A stretch of DNA of 64,000 nucleotides from an uncultured Armatimonadota bacterium (GTDB lineage: Bacteria; Armatimonadota; Fimbriimonadia; Fimbriimonadales; Fimbriimonadaceae). The notes beneath the pieces were generated by a model. The model worked only from the letters and a program-made list of their open reading frames with translations. It ran no database searches and had not been told where the DNA came from. Below are positions 46,201-52,575 of the stretch, in pieces. Position 1 is the first letter of the stretch; every line of letters begins with the position of its first letter. Where the stretch lies: contig CAIVDU010000054.1 in NCBI GenBank assembly GCA_903904815.1, positions 1-64,000 on the forward strand, in the 5' to 3' direction. The translations under genes were made by a program, and so were the position numbers.

Positions 46201-46732
46201 GGGTGGGATTGAACAGGTAGAGGCGAGTATCGCCGAATTGGACAAGATGACTCGCGATCGATTCCTCTCCACATTCCTTGCCGTGCAGGAAGCGTTCACC
46301 GAGACATTCCGAAAGCTATTTGGAGATGGCGAAGGCAAGATGAGCTTGAGCGACCCGGCCCACGTCCTCGAAAGTGGCATAGATCTGGACATTCAGCTGC
46401 CGGGAAAGAAGCGACAGCCTCTCAATCTTTTGAGCGGAGGCGAAAGGTCGCTCTGTGCTTCTGCCTTCCTATTTGCCCTGCTGCGAGTAAAACCTTCCCC
46501 GCTCGTCGTTCTCGACGAAGTAGACGCTCCCCTGGACGGCCGAAACGTGGAACGGTTCGCCGCGATGCTTCATGAGCACAGCGACAAGACACAGTTCATC
46601 GTAATCACCCACAACATGAGCACCATCGTAAGCGCCCAGGATTGGCTAGGCGTCACCATGCAAGAGCCAGGTGTGAGCACGTTATTGCCGGTCCGCTTGC
46701 CGCAAGCCCAAGAAGCCCTTCAGCAGCAGTAG
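43247..46732 (+). CDS. smc: chromosome segregation SMC ATPase
   Basis: SMC forms the ring of the bacterial condensin with ScpA and ScpB and organises the chromosome. From the ATG at 43247 it is 1161 aa and opens MRLKRVRIFGFKTFADRTEF like the family; an in-frame ATG at 43220 would add nine residues. Walker A is GPNGCGKSNLVD (about 33-44). Long coiled coils flank the hinge (about 510-650, centred on ALGGSSNDLIV). The C-terminal head has the signature LLSGGERSLCASAFLFALL and Walker B LVVLDEVDAPLD. Length and architecture are normal. No scpA or scpB in the window. The next gene, rsmG, converges. Confidence 0.96.
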   Translation: MRLKRVRIFGFKTFADRTEFSLEGGVIAVVGPNGCGKSNLVDAILWGLGEGNARQLRAQTGQDVIFSGSSRRKPVGFAEVNLLFDNEDRSLPLDADEVSITRKLTRNGDSEYSINRQSCRLRDIYDLLADSGLGRAGYAIVGQKEIDAALSASPEDRRGWVDEAAGVQRYRARKIESLRRLATAQEHLDRIADIVRELESQRAPLEEEAERAIAYKGILGALRDVELGLLVQEVVTAVNEVKEAELRITECGRISKEEAVRASNLDLQVRSTGEQISEIEAEMDQVRVLQHGSLTGLERAEANIRLMEQKLQSLDELEKSLAEDGNVASDRIEEFRAEALAAKTEFDAESVNLDVLRSELSGVGDEAKRLGTELRKLEDELRRAREAKARQLKVEAEESHRGERRKMAHRELEGIDASLPDLEVATKEAEATVNEVEARLANARAEIAEIESKIQQILKAEEKDAQAVRGSLSQRASLDGRRRGIEATILSHEGVSQGTRAVLEAAERNLLSGNYTPVGEAVEAEAEVALAIETALGGSSNDLIVDHERDAKEAIEWLKQNRAGRATFQPIPLMRPSEPSYELRRLLGERGIMGRASELVRCESRFRPVIDSLLGRVLIVEDIDIALKHARTTGWSRMVTLDGEVVHSGGAVTGGRQAKTGYGLVQRKADLQAIEDEIAQLDKTVGEFDSRSKARSRQRGELDLEAKERQTAIAAIQRELNESRTFHRTLADELKGTLRSRERLAHEIDQLSGERKADAQPVDVDAIEALRDAALKELASRSADAEGAEARLKELEARLSQAQSRAIAAERRLHIATDTEGQRKKRLEGLEPERLKIRQAATEFEKERELAKTQRSEADSKLEAFQIQRRELLEKSLQLAEDAKQARENATNVGEASHQAELGRARAENRRSGALQRLMEDYGLSEPEALAQQGTHEIPPDAQAVVNRLRRDLRGMGDVNLGAIDAYQRLSARLDELLAQQSDVLGGIEQVEASIAELDKMTRDRFLSTFLAVQEAFTETFRKLFGDGEGKMSLSDPAHVLESGIDLDIQLPGKKRQPLNLLSGGERSLCASAFLFALLRVKPSPLVVLDEVDAPLDGRNVERFAAMLHEHSDKTQFIVITHNMSTIVSAQDWLGVTMQEPGVSTLLPVRLPQAQEALQQQ

Positions 46733-46904
46733 CCGGTTTGCCAGGCGGATGGAATAGGCTCGATTTTGCTGGCCCCATTCCCGTGATTCCGTCATGTTGA
46801 GCAAAGCGAAACACCCCCTCATCTGGTCGAGCCTAACGGGTCCCTTTTTCCGATGCTGCCGCAAATCCGTTCTACCGGGCTCTGAGCCTCAATTCCCCTC
46901 CAAC

Positions 46905-47636
46905 TCAGTCCTCGAAATCGGTCGCTGGCTCAACGAACTTCGGGGGCAGGAGAATATCCAAGGGCTTTCGCTTGATCTCGTCCCACCTTCGGGGGAATTT
47001 CTTCATTGTCTTCGCGGTCTTCTCATAGATTGGAAAAACGCGAATGACTTCCTCCCCCTCTAGTTCGCGTCGGACGATCTCTTTCAACTTCAGCGAGATC
47101 TTGCCAGTACGGAGGCTGGCGATCGCATCTTCGTCTTGAGCGGACCGCATGGGGATCACGAGACCGCCACCCCGGCACGGGGCTGAGGACACTTCCATCT
47201 GAATGGCGAACGGAGCGAACGCTCGACCGGTGACCACGTCGAAATGTTCTCGAACCTTCCAGTCCTCGATGCGAGTCTGAACGATCTCCAAGTTCGGTAA
47301 CGGCTGAGACCGCAGGAAGTCGAGCATTTTGCCGTTTGAGTCGAGTGCCGTTACCATCAGGTCCGGCCGGGCACACGCGAGGGGCCAGGCGGGAAAACCG
47401 GGTCCGGTTCCAAGGTCTAGGACCGTCGAGCCAACTGCGATGAGATCGTGAAACAGGAGACTGTCTACGAAATGGCGTCGCCAGGCGATCTCTTTGGGAA
47501 CACGGGTGAGGTTTTTCACCTCATTACTGATGTAGAGGGCTTCTTCAAACTGTGAAAACCTCTCGATTTGGTCGGCGCTCAAGTCGAGACCAGACGAAGC
47601 GCACCATGCGATGAAGTCAGGATTCACTGCTTCCAT
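46905..47636 (-). CDS. rsmG: 16S rRNA (guanine527-N7)-methyltransferase RsmG
   Basis: Methylates G527 of 16S rRNA with S-adenosylmethionine. With the ATG at 47636 the protein is 243 aa. The Rossmann SAM-binding motif is VLDLGTGPGFPAWPLA (about 85-100), preceded by the RsmG-typical NLTRVPKEIAWRRHFVDSL, and followed by ALDSNGKMLDFL and GRAFAPFA. A TTG at 47648, with GGAG 8 nt upstream, is an alternative start. In many genomes rsmG neighbours gidA/parA; not here. Between it and smc the 172-bp gap contains TCATGTTGAGCAAAGCGAAA (46793-46812), a motif resembling a widespread intergenic repeat. Confidence 0.9.
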   Translation of the reverse strand: MEAVNPDFIAWCASSGLDLSADQIERFSQFEEALYISNEVKNLTRVPKEIAWRRHFVDSLLFHDLIAVGSTVLDLGTGPGFPAWPLACARPDLMVTALDSNGKMLDFLRSQPLPNLEIVQTRIEDWKVREHFDVVTGRAFAPFAIQMEVSSAPCRGGGLVIPMRSAQDEDAIASLRTGKISLKLKEIVRRELEGEEVIRVFPIYEKTAKTMKKFPRRWDEIKRKPLDILLPPKFVEPATDFED

Positions 47637-48236
47637 GGTGACACACAAACCCTTAACTCCATATAATGTATAAAACACTATATGCGATAGAACTGGAATA
47701 GGGAGTTGTCGTTTGCTCGACGAGCCTATCCCCAGGAAAAGTTCGCAACTAACAAGAGAAGGGTGAACGCATTCGTAACTCTCCGATTCCGGAAACCTCT
47801 ATGTCCCCGATTTCGACTACGCGAGGCGGCACTATGAACCTGTCAACATCCCGAGTCTCGGAAATTTATTCTCGTTTGACCAATCTTTCCGCGGTTGCAA
47901 CCGTCATTTCCTTTGAGAGTAATCCGAAATCCCGGCAAATCTGCTTGCGCCAATAAACCTAGGTGTATAGTCCACTATGAATTTCAGGAACATCGAAAAT
48001 GAATTTGGGCTTGCAGATGCTACCGAGTTTGGCTACTGTGGATTTCATGAACTCAAAATCTTAAAATGAGACCTTCTGGAAGAGACTTCTGGGCCTAAGG
48101 GACATATAGCTGAATACACTATGATCTTCTTTTTCAGACCTACCTAAAATAGTTCCCTCTTTCACAAGAAAGGCCAACATGACTAACTTTCCCCCCTAGA
48201 ACCCTTGGATTTCCGAAAGAATCGTCACAAATTCCC
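47637..48236. other. gene-free upstream region of the pseudopilin unit
   Basis: About 600 bp with no supportable coding sequence, lower in GC than its surroundings. Read leftwards the first 60 bp (TATACATTAT and neighbours) probably hold the rsmG promoter. The rest may contain regulatory sites for the pseudopilin gene; no palindrome of note was found. Confidence 0.5.
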
Positions 48237-48265
48237 TTGGAATTTGGCGAAATCCATCATATACT
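48237..48265 (+). promoter_or_regulatory. sigma-70-type promoter of the pseudopilin gene
   Basis: TTGGAA (48237-48242) and TATACT (48260-48265) are separated by exactly 17 bp, four of six and five of six consensus bases. Transcription would start near 48272, giving a leader of about 42 nt with GGAG 4 nt before the ATG at 48314. Confidence 0.7.
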
Positions 48266-48313
48266 CCCCTGCATTCTATCCTTGCGGACGGAATTTATTT
48301 GTCTCGGAGTTGT

Positions 48314-49195
48314 ATGAAAAAAGCCTTTACGCTCATTGAACTTCTTGTAGTTATCGCCATCATTGCGATTCTCGCAGCCATCCTATTCCCAGTCTTCGCT
48401 CAGGCGAAGCTTGCCGCGAAGAAGACGTCTGACCTGTCGAACATCGATCAGCTCGTAAAGGGCACCCTGATCTACATGAACGACTACGACGACAACTTCC
48501 CCACATGGTGCTCCAGCCTCTGCAACGCAGGCCGAGTTACCAACCCGCTTGACCCGAACGACACCCCGGGTGGTACGACGGGTATCGGTCGCCGACCAAT
48601 GTGGCAGTACGAGATCTATCCTTACGTTAAGAGCTGGGATATGTACTTCTCGCCAAGCGACCACCGACCGACCAACCTCGTCGCTCGCTACTACAACCTC
48701 AGCTACGGTTACAACTACGGCTACCTCAGCACGCTGAACGTATCCGGTAACACGGCTTGCCCTGGTGAGACCGGTCAGTGGTTCTCGAGCATCAGCTCGA
48801 CGAGCGTCGACCAGCCTGCCAACATCGTTGCATTCGCTGACAACGGCGGCGCACTCGCCTTTGGTGAGAGCGGTTCCACTCTTGGCGACATCGTCAACCC
48901 GCCCGACGCATGGCCTTCCACTCAGTACTTCTACGGACCTACTGAAGTTGGTTGGGGTCTGAACTGCAAAGACTACTTCCAGGGTACGACAGTCGGCGAC
49001 ACCGACGGCTTCTCCCCTCGATACACCGGTGGCGGAAACCTCTCCTTCACCGACGGTCACGCAAAGTTCAACAAGACTAGCCAAGCCGCTATCGGAACCA
49101 ATTATAATCCTCAGGTGAGCTGTGAAGCCACGAAGGTTACCGACAAGACGAAGTACATGTGGGATCCTCGCGGCGCCTCTGCTCCTACAGAGTAA
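48314..49195 (+). CDS. type II pseudopilin-like protein (DUF1559-type)
   Basis: A 293-aa protein with a class III signal: short MKKA leader then FTLIELLVVIAIIAILAAIL, with Glu at position +5 of the processed protein, as cleaved and methylated by a PilD-type peptidase. The soluble part is Tyr/Asn/Gly-rich with NDYDDNFP and ends with a FTDGHAKF segment, the H/DG signature of the planctomycete/armatimonad DUF1559-like pseudopilins. Such proteins form pseudopili or line the cell surface; they occur in large numbers per genome. The ATG at 48314 with GGAG 4 nt upstream is preferred to the TTG at 48299. Followed after 3 bp by a small lipoprotein gene and a strong terminator. Confidence 0.92.
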   Translation: MKKAFTLIELLVVIAIIAILAAILFPVFAQAKLAAKKTSDLSNIDQLVKGTLIYMNDYDDNFPTWCSSLCNAGRVTNPLDPNDTPGGTTGIGRRPMWQYEIYPYVKSWDMYFSPSDHRPTNLVARYYNLSYGYNYGYLSTLNVSGNTACPGETGQWFSSISSTSVDQPANIVAFADNGGALAFGESGSTLGDIVNPPDAWPSTQYFYGPTEVGWGLNCKDYFQGTTVGDTDGFSPRYTGGGNLSFTDGHAKFNKTSQAAIGTNYNPQVSCEATKVTDKTKYMWDPRGASAPTE

Positions 49196-49198
49196 ATA

Positions 49199-49372
49199 AT
49201 GAAAAAAGCATTTCTGATCCTTTTGTTGACAAGTGCCTTCGCGGCTCCGTTTGTGCTCGGTGGATGTTCATCCGAAGATTCCAGCAAGCCAGCGGCTGAT
49301 CCAGCCAAGGTACCTGTGACGCCTCCGGCAGCCCCGGGTGCCAAGGGTGGCATCGCCCCTCCAGGCCCCTAG
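49199..49372 (+). CDS. small lipoprotein downstream of the pseudopilin
   Basis: A 57-aa protein: MKKAFLILLLTSAFAAPFVL, then GGCSSEDSSKPAADPAKVPV and a Pro/Gly/Ala-rich tail. LGGC is a lipobox with the lipidated Cys at 23, leaving a mature peptide of 35 residues that looks disordered. The ATG begins 3 bp after the pseudopilin stop and the terminator follows 26 bp after its own stop, so it belongs to the same unit. Its job is unknown; it may tether or space the pseudopilin at the cell surface. Confidence 0.75.
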   Translation: MKKAFLILLLTSAFAAPFVLGGCSSEDSSKPAADPAKVPVTPPAAPGAKGGIAPPGP

Positions 49373-49398
49373 TCGGAAGAAGCATCCGAAATCGACGA

Positions 49399-49434
49399 GA
49401 GCGTCGCGTGAGAAATCACGCGACGCTCTTTTTT
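49399..49434 (+). terminator. Rho-independent terminator of the pseudopilin-lipoprotein unit
   Basis: GAGCGTCGCGTG (49399-49410) and CACGCGACGCTC (49417-49428) are perfect 12-bp arms around AGAAAT, followed by six T residues. One of the clearest terminators in the window. Confidence 0.95.
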
Positions 49435-49527
49435 GTTTGATCAATTGATTAATTCTTCTTGGCCCGTAGTCAAAAATGCGTCCGTTCGATTGTAAAACCC
49501 ACGACCCATGCGGAAGCTGCACGGGTA

Positions 49528-49554
49528 GGCGGAGGATGAGTCGTGCCTCCGTGG
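49528..49554. repeat. hairpin repeat, copy 3
   Basis: GGCGGAGGATGAGTCGTGCC then TCCGTGG. Identical over its 27 bp, and in the GGGTA preceding it, to copy 4 at 49849, 321 bp away in the same orientation. Confidence 0.7.
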
Positions 49555-49848
49555 CGCCTTCCGATTCTCGACCATCCAGGTGGTCTTGCGGCCCGAACTC
49601 GTGCTCAGCATGCCGCGACAAGAATCATTCGCGGTCTTCGAAGGATGCCAAACGCAAGCTGCCCGGGGGTACAGACCATCGCAAAAGTCGGCAAAGTCGA
49701 AATGGGCCCCCTCGCCCGCAGCGAAGCGTACGCGGGAGAGGGCGGGGAGAGGGTCAATTTGAACCTGCGTCGCGAAGCGACACCCCGAAATCAAATTGTT
49801 TGGCGCTGTATTTGGTAGCTTGCTCTGGGTTTTTAGATTGTCTGGGTA

Positions 49849-49875
49849 GGCGGAGGATGAGTCGTGCCTCCGTGG
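49849..49875. repeat. hairpin repeat, copy 4
   Basis: Identical to copy 3. GGCGGAG pairs with CTCCG. The flanks after the repeat (copy 3 GCGCCTTCCGA, copy 4 GGTCTTCCGA) remain similar for about 10 bp, so the duplicated unit may be slightly longer than the hairpin. Confidence 0.7.
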
Positions 49876-49964
49876 GGTCTTCCGAGACGCGACGGCAATA
49901 CACGTAAGGCCCCCAGTGAGGGGCCCTACGAACAGTAATTCGCAAGTTTTCGAATCTCTCAGGT

Positions 49965-50300
49965 TAATGCCCAAGGGCCTACGTGGGGTCCCGTAGTAGT
50001 TGTTGAGTCTCATAGCCCCACGGTTGCCGGCTCCGGCGGGCTCCCCGGCGAGGTGCCACCCAAAATCGTCCAACCCCGGAGATGGTGCGTCAATCACCCC
50101 CGATACGCCACAACCCCCTGCCGGGGGTAGGTTCCAAAGATGGTCGCGATACCTCGGGTAGCTTCGCAACCCAAGGCTAGCAGGCAAAACGTCTCCGACG
50201 TTGGGGAAACGGACCGGAACATTTCCTCCGGCGGTGTCTGATGAAATCGAATCATCGGGAGCGATGGGCATCACGACTGCCCCTACTATCGGAATGGGGA
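49965..50300 (-). repeat. mosaic intergenic element, copy A (longest)
   Basis: Read on the minus strand it begins CCCATTCCGATAGTAGGGGC, passes an inverted repeat AACGTC-GGA-GACGTT (50188-50202), a hairpin built on TTGGGTTGCGAAGCTACCC, the module CTACCCCCGGCAGGGGGTTG, then GGGGTTGGACGATTTTG and a Gly/Cys-rich-reading CCGGAG module. Copies B, C and D align to overlapping parts of it. Confidence 0.75.
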
Positions 50301-50307
50301 CAAAACC

Positions 50308-50486
50308 GTCGCCAATTCCGGATATGCCGGAGGCATTATGCCTGCTAGACCCGGGTTGCCATGCTCCGGCATTGCTACCCGGGGTAGGTCACCGCAAGAT
50401 CGTTCAACCCCGGAGGCGGTTGTGGCATTCTCTTCCGACTGGCACAACCTCGTGCCGGGGGTAGATTCGTGAACCCTATACACCCC
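50308..50486 (-). repeat. mosaic intergenic element, copy B (lacks the leading module)
   Basis: Starts on the minus strand with GGGGTGTATAGGGTTCACGA followed by ATCTACCCCCGG; that 32-bp block (50455-50486) is identical to 52445-52476 in copy C. A second block of 26 bp around CAACCCCGGAGGCGGTTGTG is also identical to C. It abuts copy A head to tail. Confidence 0.75.
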
Positions 50487-50665
50487 TTTTCCGCCGCGGT
50501 CAGTACAGACGTTCTCCACCGGTATGACGCGTCACGCCACCGAGGATCTTCACAACCTGAGCGACACTAGTCTTCGATTACTGCACTTGGTGTTCTCCTT
50601 CCTTTTAGGCGGAGAACTCGAATTTGCCCGTCTTGCAATGCAAGGTGAATATCAGCAGCGTCATT

Positions 50666-50926
50666 CTAGTTTTTATGAAGACGAGCCCTTTTCATGTCTG
50701 CTCTGAATCGCCAACAGAACGCGATGCATGTAGCCGCAAGGCAGAAGAAAGGGACGATCTCAATTGCCCGACATTCGTTCCGCGGCGTCAAGGAGGTCGT
50801 GACATCGGACATCAGGAAAGAGAAAGCCAGCCCTAAAAAGAAGACTCGACAGGTGATTCCAAATTCCTGATTTACCCTTACGCTCATGCCTGCAACGACA
50901 AACATAATGATCGCAAAATACACCAT
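50666..50926 (-). CDS. small hypothetical membrane protein (orphan operon gene 4)
   Basis: An 86-aa protein with three hydrophobic stretches (residues 2-14, 25-42, 58-72) and a basic C-terminus (RADMKRARLHKN). It lies 94 bp after the 165-aa gene on the same strand, with ATG start. No family recognised. Being last and short, it is the least certain of the four. Confidence 0.45.
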   Translation of the reverse strand: MVYFAIIMFVVAGMSVRVNQEFGITCRVFFLGLAFSFLMSDVTTSLTPRNECRAIEIVPFFCLAATCIAFCWRFRADMKRARLHKN

Positions 50927-51020
50927 CGCTATTAATTAGGATTGACTAATTGACCATCATATCCAATTCCTACAGCTTCGTTCATATTCGCCGTGTAATC
51001 ATAGTCCATCCGAGCCGCAG

Positions 51021-51518
51021 CTAACTGCTCTGAGAGTCCAGATTCCGTAAGCGCTCCTCAGCTTTCTTTATGATGTCGTCGTACTTGTCGAATCGGCGGT
51101 GATATCTCCGCCCAGCCGAACGCCAGATCAACGGCGTGAGAACGGCGGCAACAAGCAACGTGACGCCATAGGTGACCCACGCGGCCAGGTGGAATGTACG
51201 GGACATCTCAGTCGCCCAAAGAAAGACCATACAAACAGCGGCGACTATGTCGAATCCTGCAGAAAAGCGCATTCGACGAAAAAGACGACGTAAGTCTGAA
51301 CGATTCGCGACCGTAAGTTCACGAAGCAAATCTCGGTCACCTGGGATAACAGGAGTCTGCATCAGAGGTACTCGAATTGTACAACGCGAATTCAAAGACC
51401 CCAAAAATTCTCGAAGTCTTCCATCTACAAAATCTTTGATGGCGACTGCAACAGCCACAGCGAGTCCGGCTACGCTTTCACCATACTGACCCTCCATAAA
51501 GCCCCGCACGGTTAGCAA
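51021..51518 (-). CDS. hypothetical membrane protein (orphan operon gene 3)
   Basis: A 165-aa protein with a hydrophobic N-terminal stretch (ESVAGLAVAVAVAIKDFVDG), two membrane helices near residues 86-104 and 112-131 (FDIVAAVCMVFLWATEM and WVTYGVTLLVAAVLTPLIW), and a charged C-terminal helix (YDDIIKKAEERLRNLD). The TTG at 51518 overlaps the stop of gene 2; an ATG at 51497 is an alternative. I do not recognise the family. Confidence 0.55.
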   Translation of the reverse strand: MLTVRGFMEGQYGESVAGLAVAVAVAIKDFVDGRLREFLGSLNSRCTIRVPLMQTPVIPGDRDLLRELTVANRSDLRRLFRRMRFSAGFDIVAAVCMVFLWATEMSRTFHLAAWVTYGVTLLVAAVLTPLIWRSAGRRYHRRFDKYDDIIKKAEERLRNLDSQSS

Positions 51519-51823
51519 TATTCCAGCGATAACCAGGACATCATGTTATCTGCCACCCAAGATCCCTTGGACTTGGGGATTAGTATCCCTAATACTAGGA
51601 AAATGATCAAACACAGAAATTTTCTGAAGGACTGAGCCAGGCCGACAAGCCAGTACATTCTTAGGATTTGTAAGCTTATGCCAAGGACGGTTAGGTAACC
51701 ACGCGCGCACTCCCGAACGACACTATCCGCTCCAGGGGTCGTTTCCCGAACGCCCAAAAGGGCAGAACCAAGAGTGTCAGGAGGAAGGGTTGGGGATGGA
51801 GGTTCCGAAAGACTAAAACTCAC
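51512..51823 (-). CDS. hypothetical membrane protein (orphan operon gene 2)
   Basis: A 103-aa protein: a Pro/Ser-rich N-terminus (SEPPSPTLPPDTLGS), then one or two membrane helices near residues 44-85 (LGISLQILRMYWLVGLAQSF, FLCLIIFLVLGILIPK). The GTG start overlaps the end of gene 1 by 11 bp in another frame, and the stop overlaps gene 3 by 7 bp. No family recognised; the double overlap is the best evidence that it is real. Confidence 0.5.
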   Translation of the reverse strand: MSFSLSEPPSPTLPPDTLGSALLGVRETTPGADSVVRECARGYLTVLGISLQILRMYWLVGLAQSFRKFLCLIIFLVLGILIPKSKGSWVADNMMSWLSLEYC

Positions 51824-52238
51824 GATCGGGGTTTGTTTGTGGCTCCCTCGATGGTCGGACTGGATAAACCGTAAGGCTCCGCATCAGTGGCTCATCATGA
51901 AGAAATGGGTCAATCCAGTTCTGAAATGATTTGTGCCACTCCTCGCTTTGGGCAGACTCGATCATGCGGTCGGAGGGAGCCAAGAGGGCCTGAAGAGCAC
52001 CAAGCCGCGATAGCATGCCAAATTCCCTGAGCGCGGACGTTAGTCGCGGCGTGAACAGCGGATCCACGTTGGCGGCGTGATCAAGGAATCGCGTGAGAGC
52101 AACGCAATCAGTATGGATGTCGACTAGGGTGACATACCCTTCAAAGCTTTCACTCGACGCCAAGGGATCATATCGTGGTTGGCTTTCTTCGAGCATAGAC
52201 AATACTCCCCCCACCTGCCTGCGAACTTCTTGAATCAT
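51813..52238 (-). CDS. hypothetical soluble protein (orphan operon gene 1)
   Basis: A 141-aa, mostly helical protein without membrane segments (MIQEVRRQVGGVLSMLEESQ at the start, SALREFGMLSRLGALQALLA in the middle). The ATG at 52238 is preferred to the GTG at 52253 because GGGAG lies 8 nt before it. It heads four genes packed with overlaps. No family recognised; the last 15 residues (VRPSREPQTNPDREF) look disordered. Confidence 0.55.
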   Translation of the reverse strand: MIQEVRRQVGGVLSMLEESQPRYDPLASSESFEGYVTLVDIHTDCVALTRFLDHAANVDPLFTPRLTSALREFGMLSRLGALQALLAPSDRMIESAQSEEWHKSFQNWIDPFLHDEPLMRSLTVYPVRPSREPQTNPDREF

Positions 52239-52304
52239 TTTGATTGCTCCCACTTTACTGTTTGCCTGGAGTGCAACTGAGAGAACGCAATGACTTATTC
52301 GCGC

Positions 52305-52545
52305 CCGCTCCGGTACGCCGGAGGCGTAATGCCCGCTAGCCCTGCGGTTGCCCGCTCCGGCGGGCTACCCGGGGACGGATACCGCAAAATCGTTCAACCC
52401 CGGAGGCGGTTGTGTCAAACGGACCCCGAACGACACAACCCCCTCCGGGGGTAGATTCGTGAACCCTATACACCCCGGGTAGCGATGCCGGACCATCACA
52501 ACCCAGGGCTAGGAGACACAACGTCTCCGACGTTGAATTCACCGC
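52305..52545 (-). repeat. mosaic intergenic element, copy C
   Basis: Minus-strand order: AACGTC-GGA-GACGTT (52520-52534), GGGTTG...GCTACCC module, the 32-bp block shared with B, then GGTTGTGTC/GACACAACC arms (52408-52416 and 52432-52440, perfect 9-bp stem), GGGGTTGAACGATTTTG, and the CCCCGGGTAGCCCGCCGGAG module. Sits between the orphan operon and thrS, same orientation as A and B. Confidence 0.75.
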
Positions 52546-52575
52546 AATGGCTCGTCTGAACTTGGCGGACGAACC

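Larger units (their letters stand above)
49435..50665. other. repeat-rich gene-free region
   Basis: About 1.2 kb without a gene I can support. An open frame on the minus strand (49441-50274) is made of two hairpin repeats and one mosaic element and is not counted as coding. The interval 49555-49848 between the two hairpin copies holds no feature that I can name. The last part (50487-50665) is the low-complexity downstream end of the orphan operon. Confidence 0.6.

Noticed and set aside
49441-50274. 277-aa open frame on the minus strand
   Set aside because: It is assembled from two identical hairpin repeats and mosaic element A, repeats the same short peptide twice, and lacks a ribosome site. 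The corresponding frame in copy D is broken by stops.
50286-50519. 77-aa minus-strand frame similar to the frame at 52336-52542
   Set aside because: The similarity is explained by mosaic elements B and C at the DNA level; frames are not kept over the full element.
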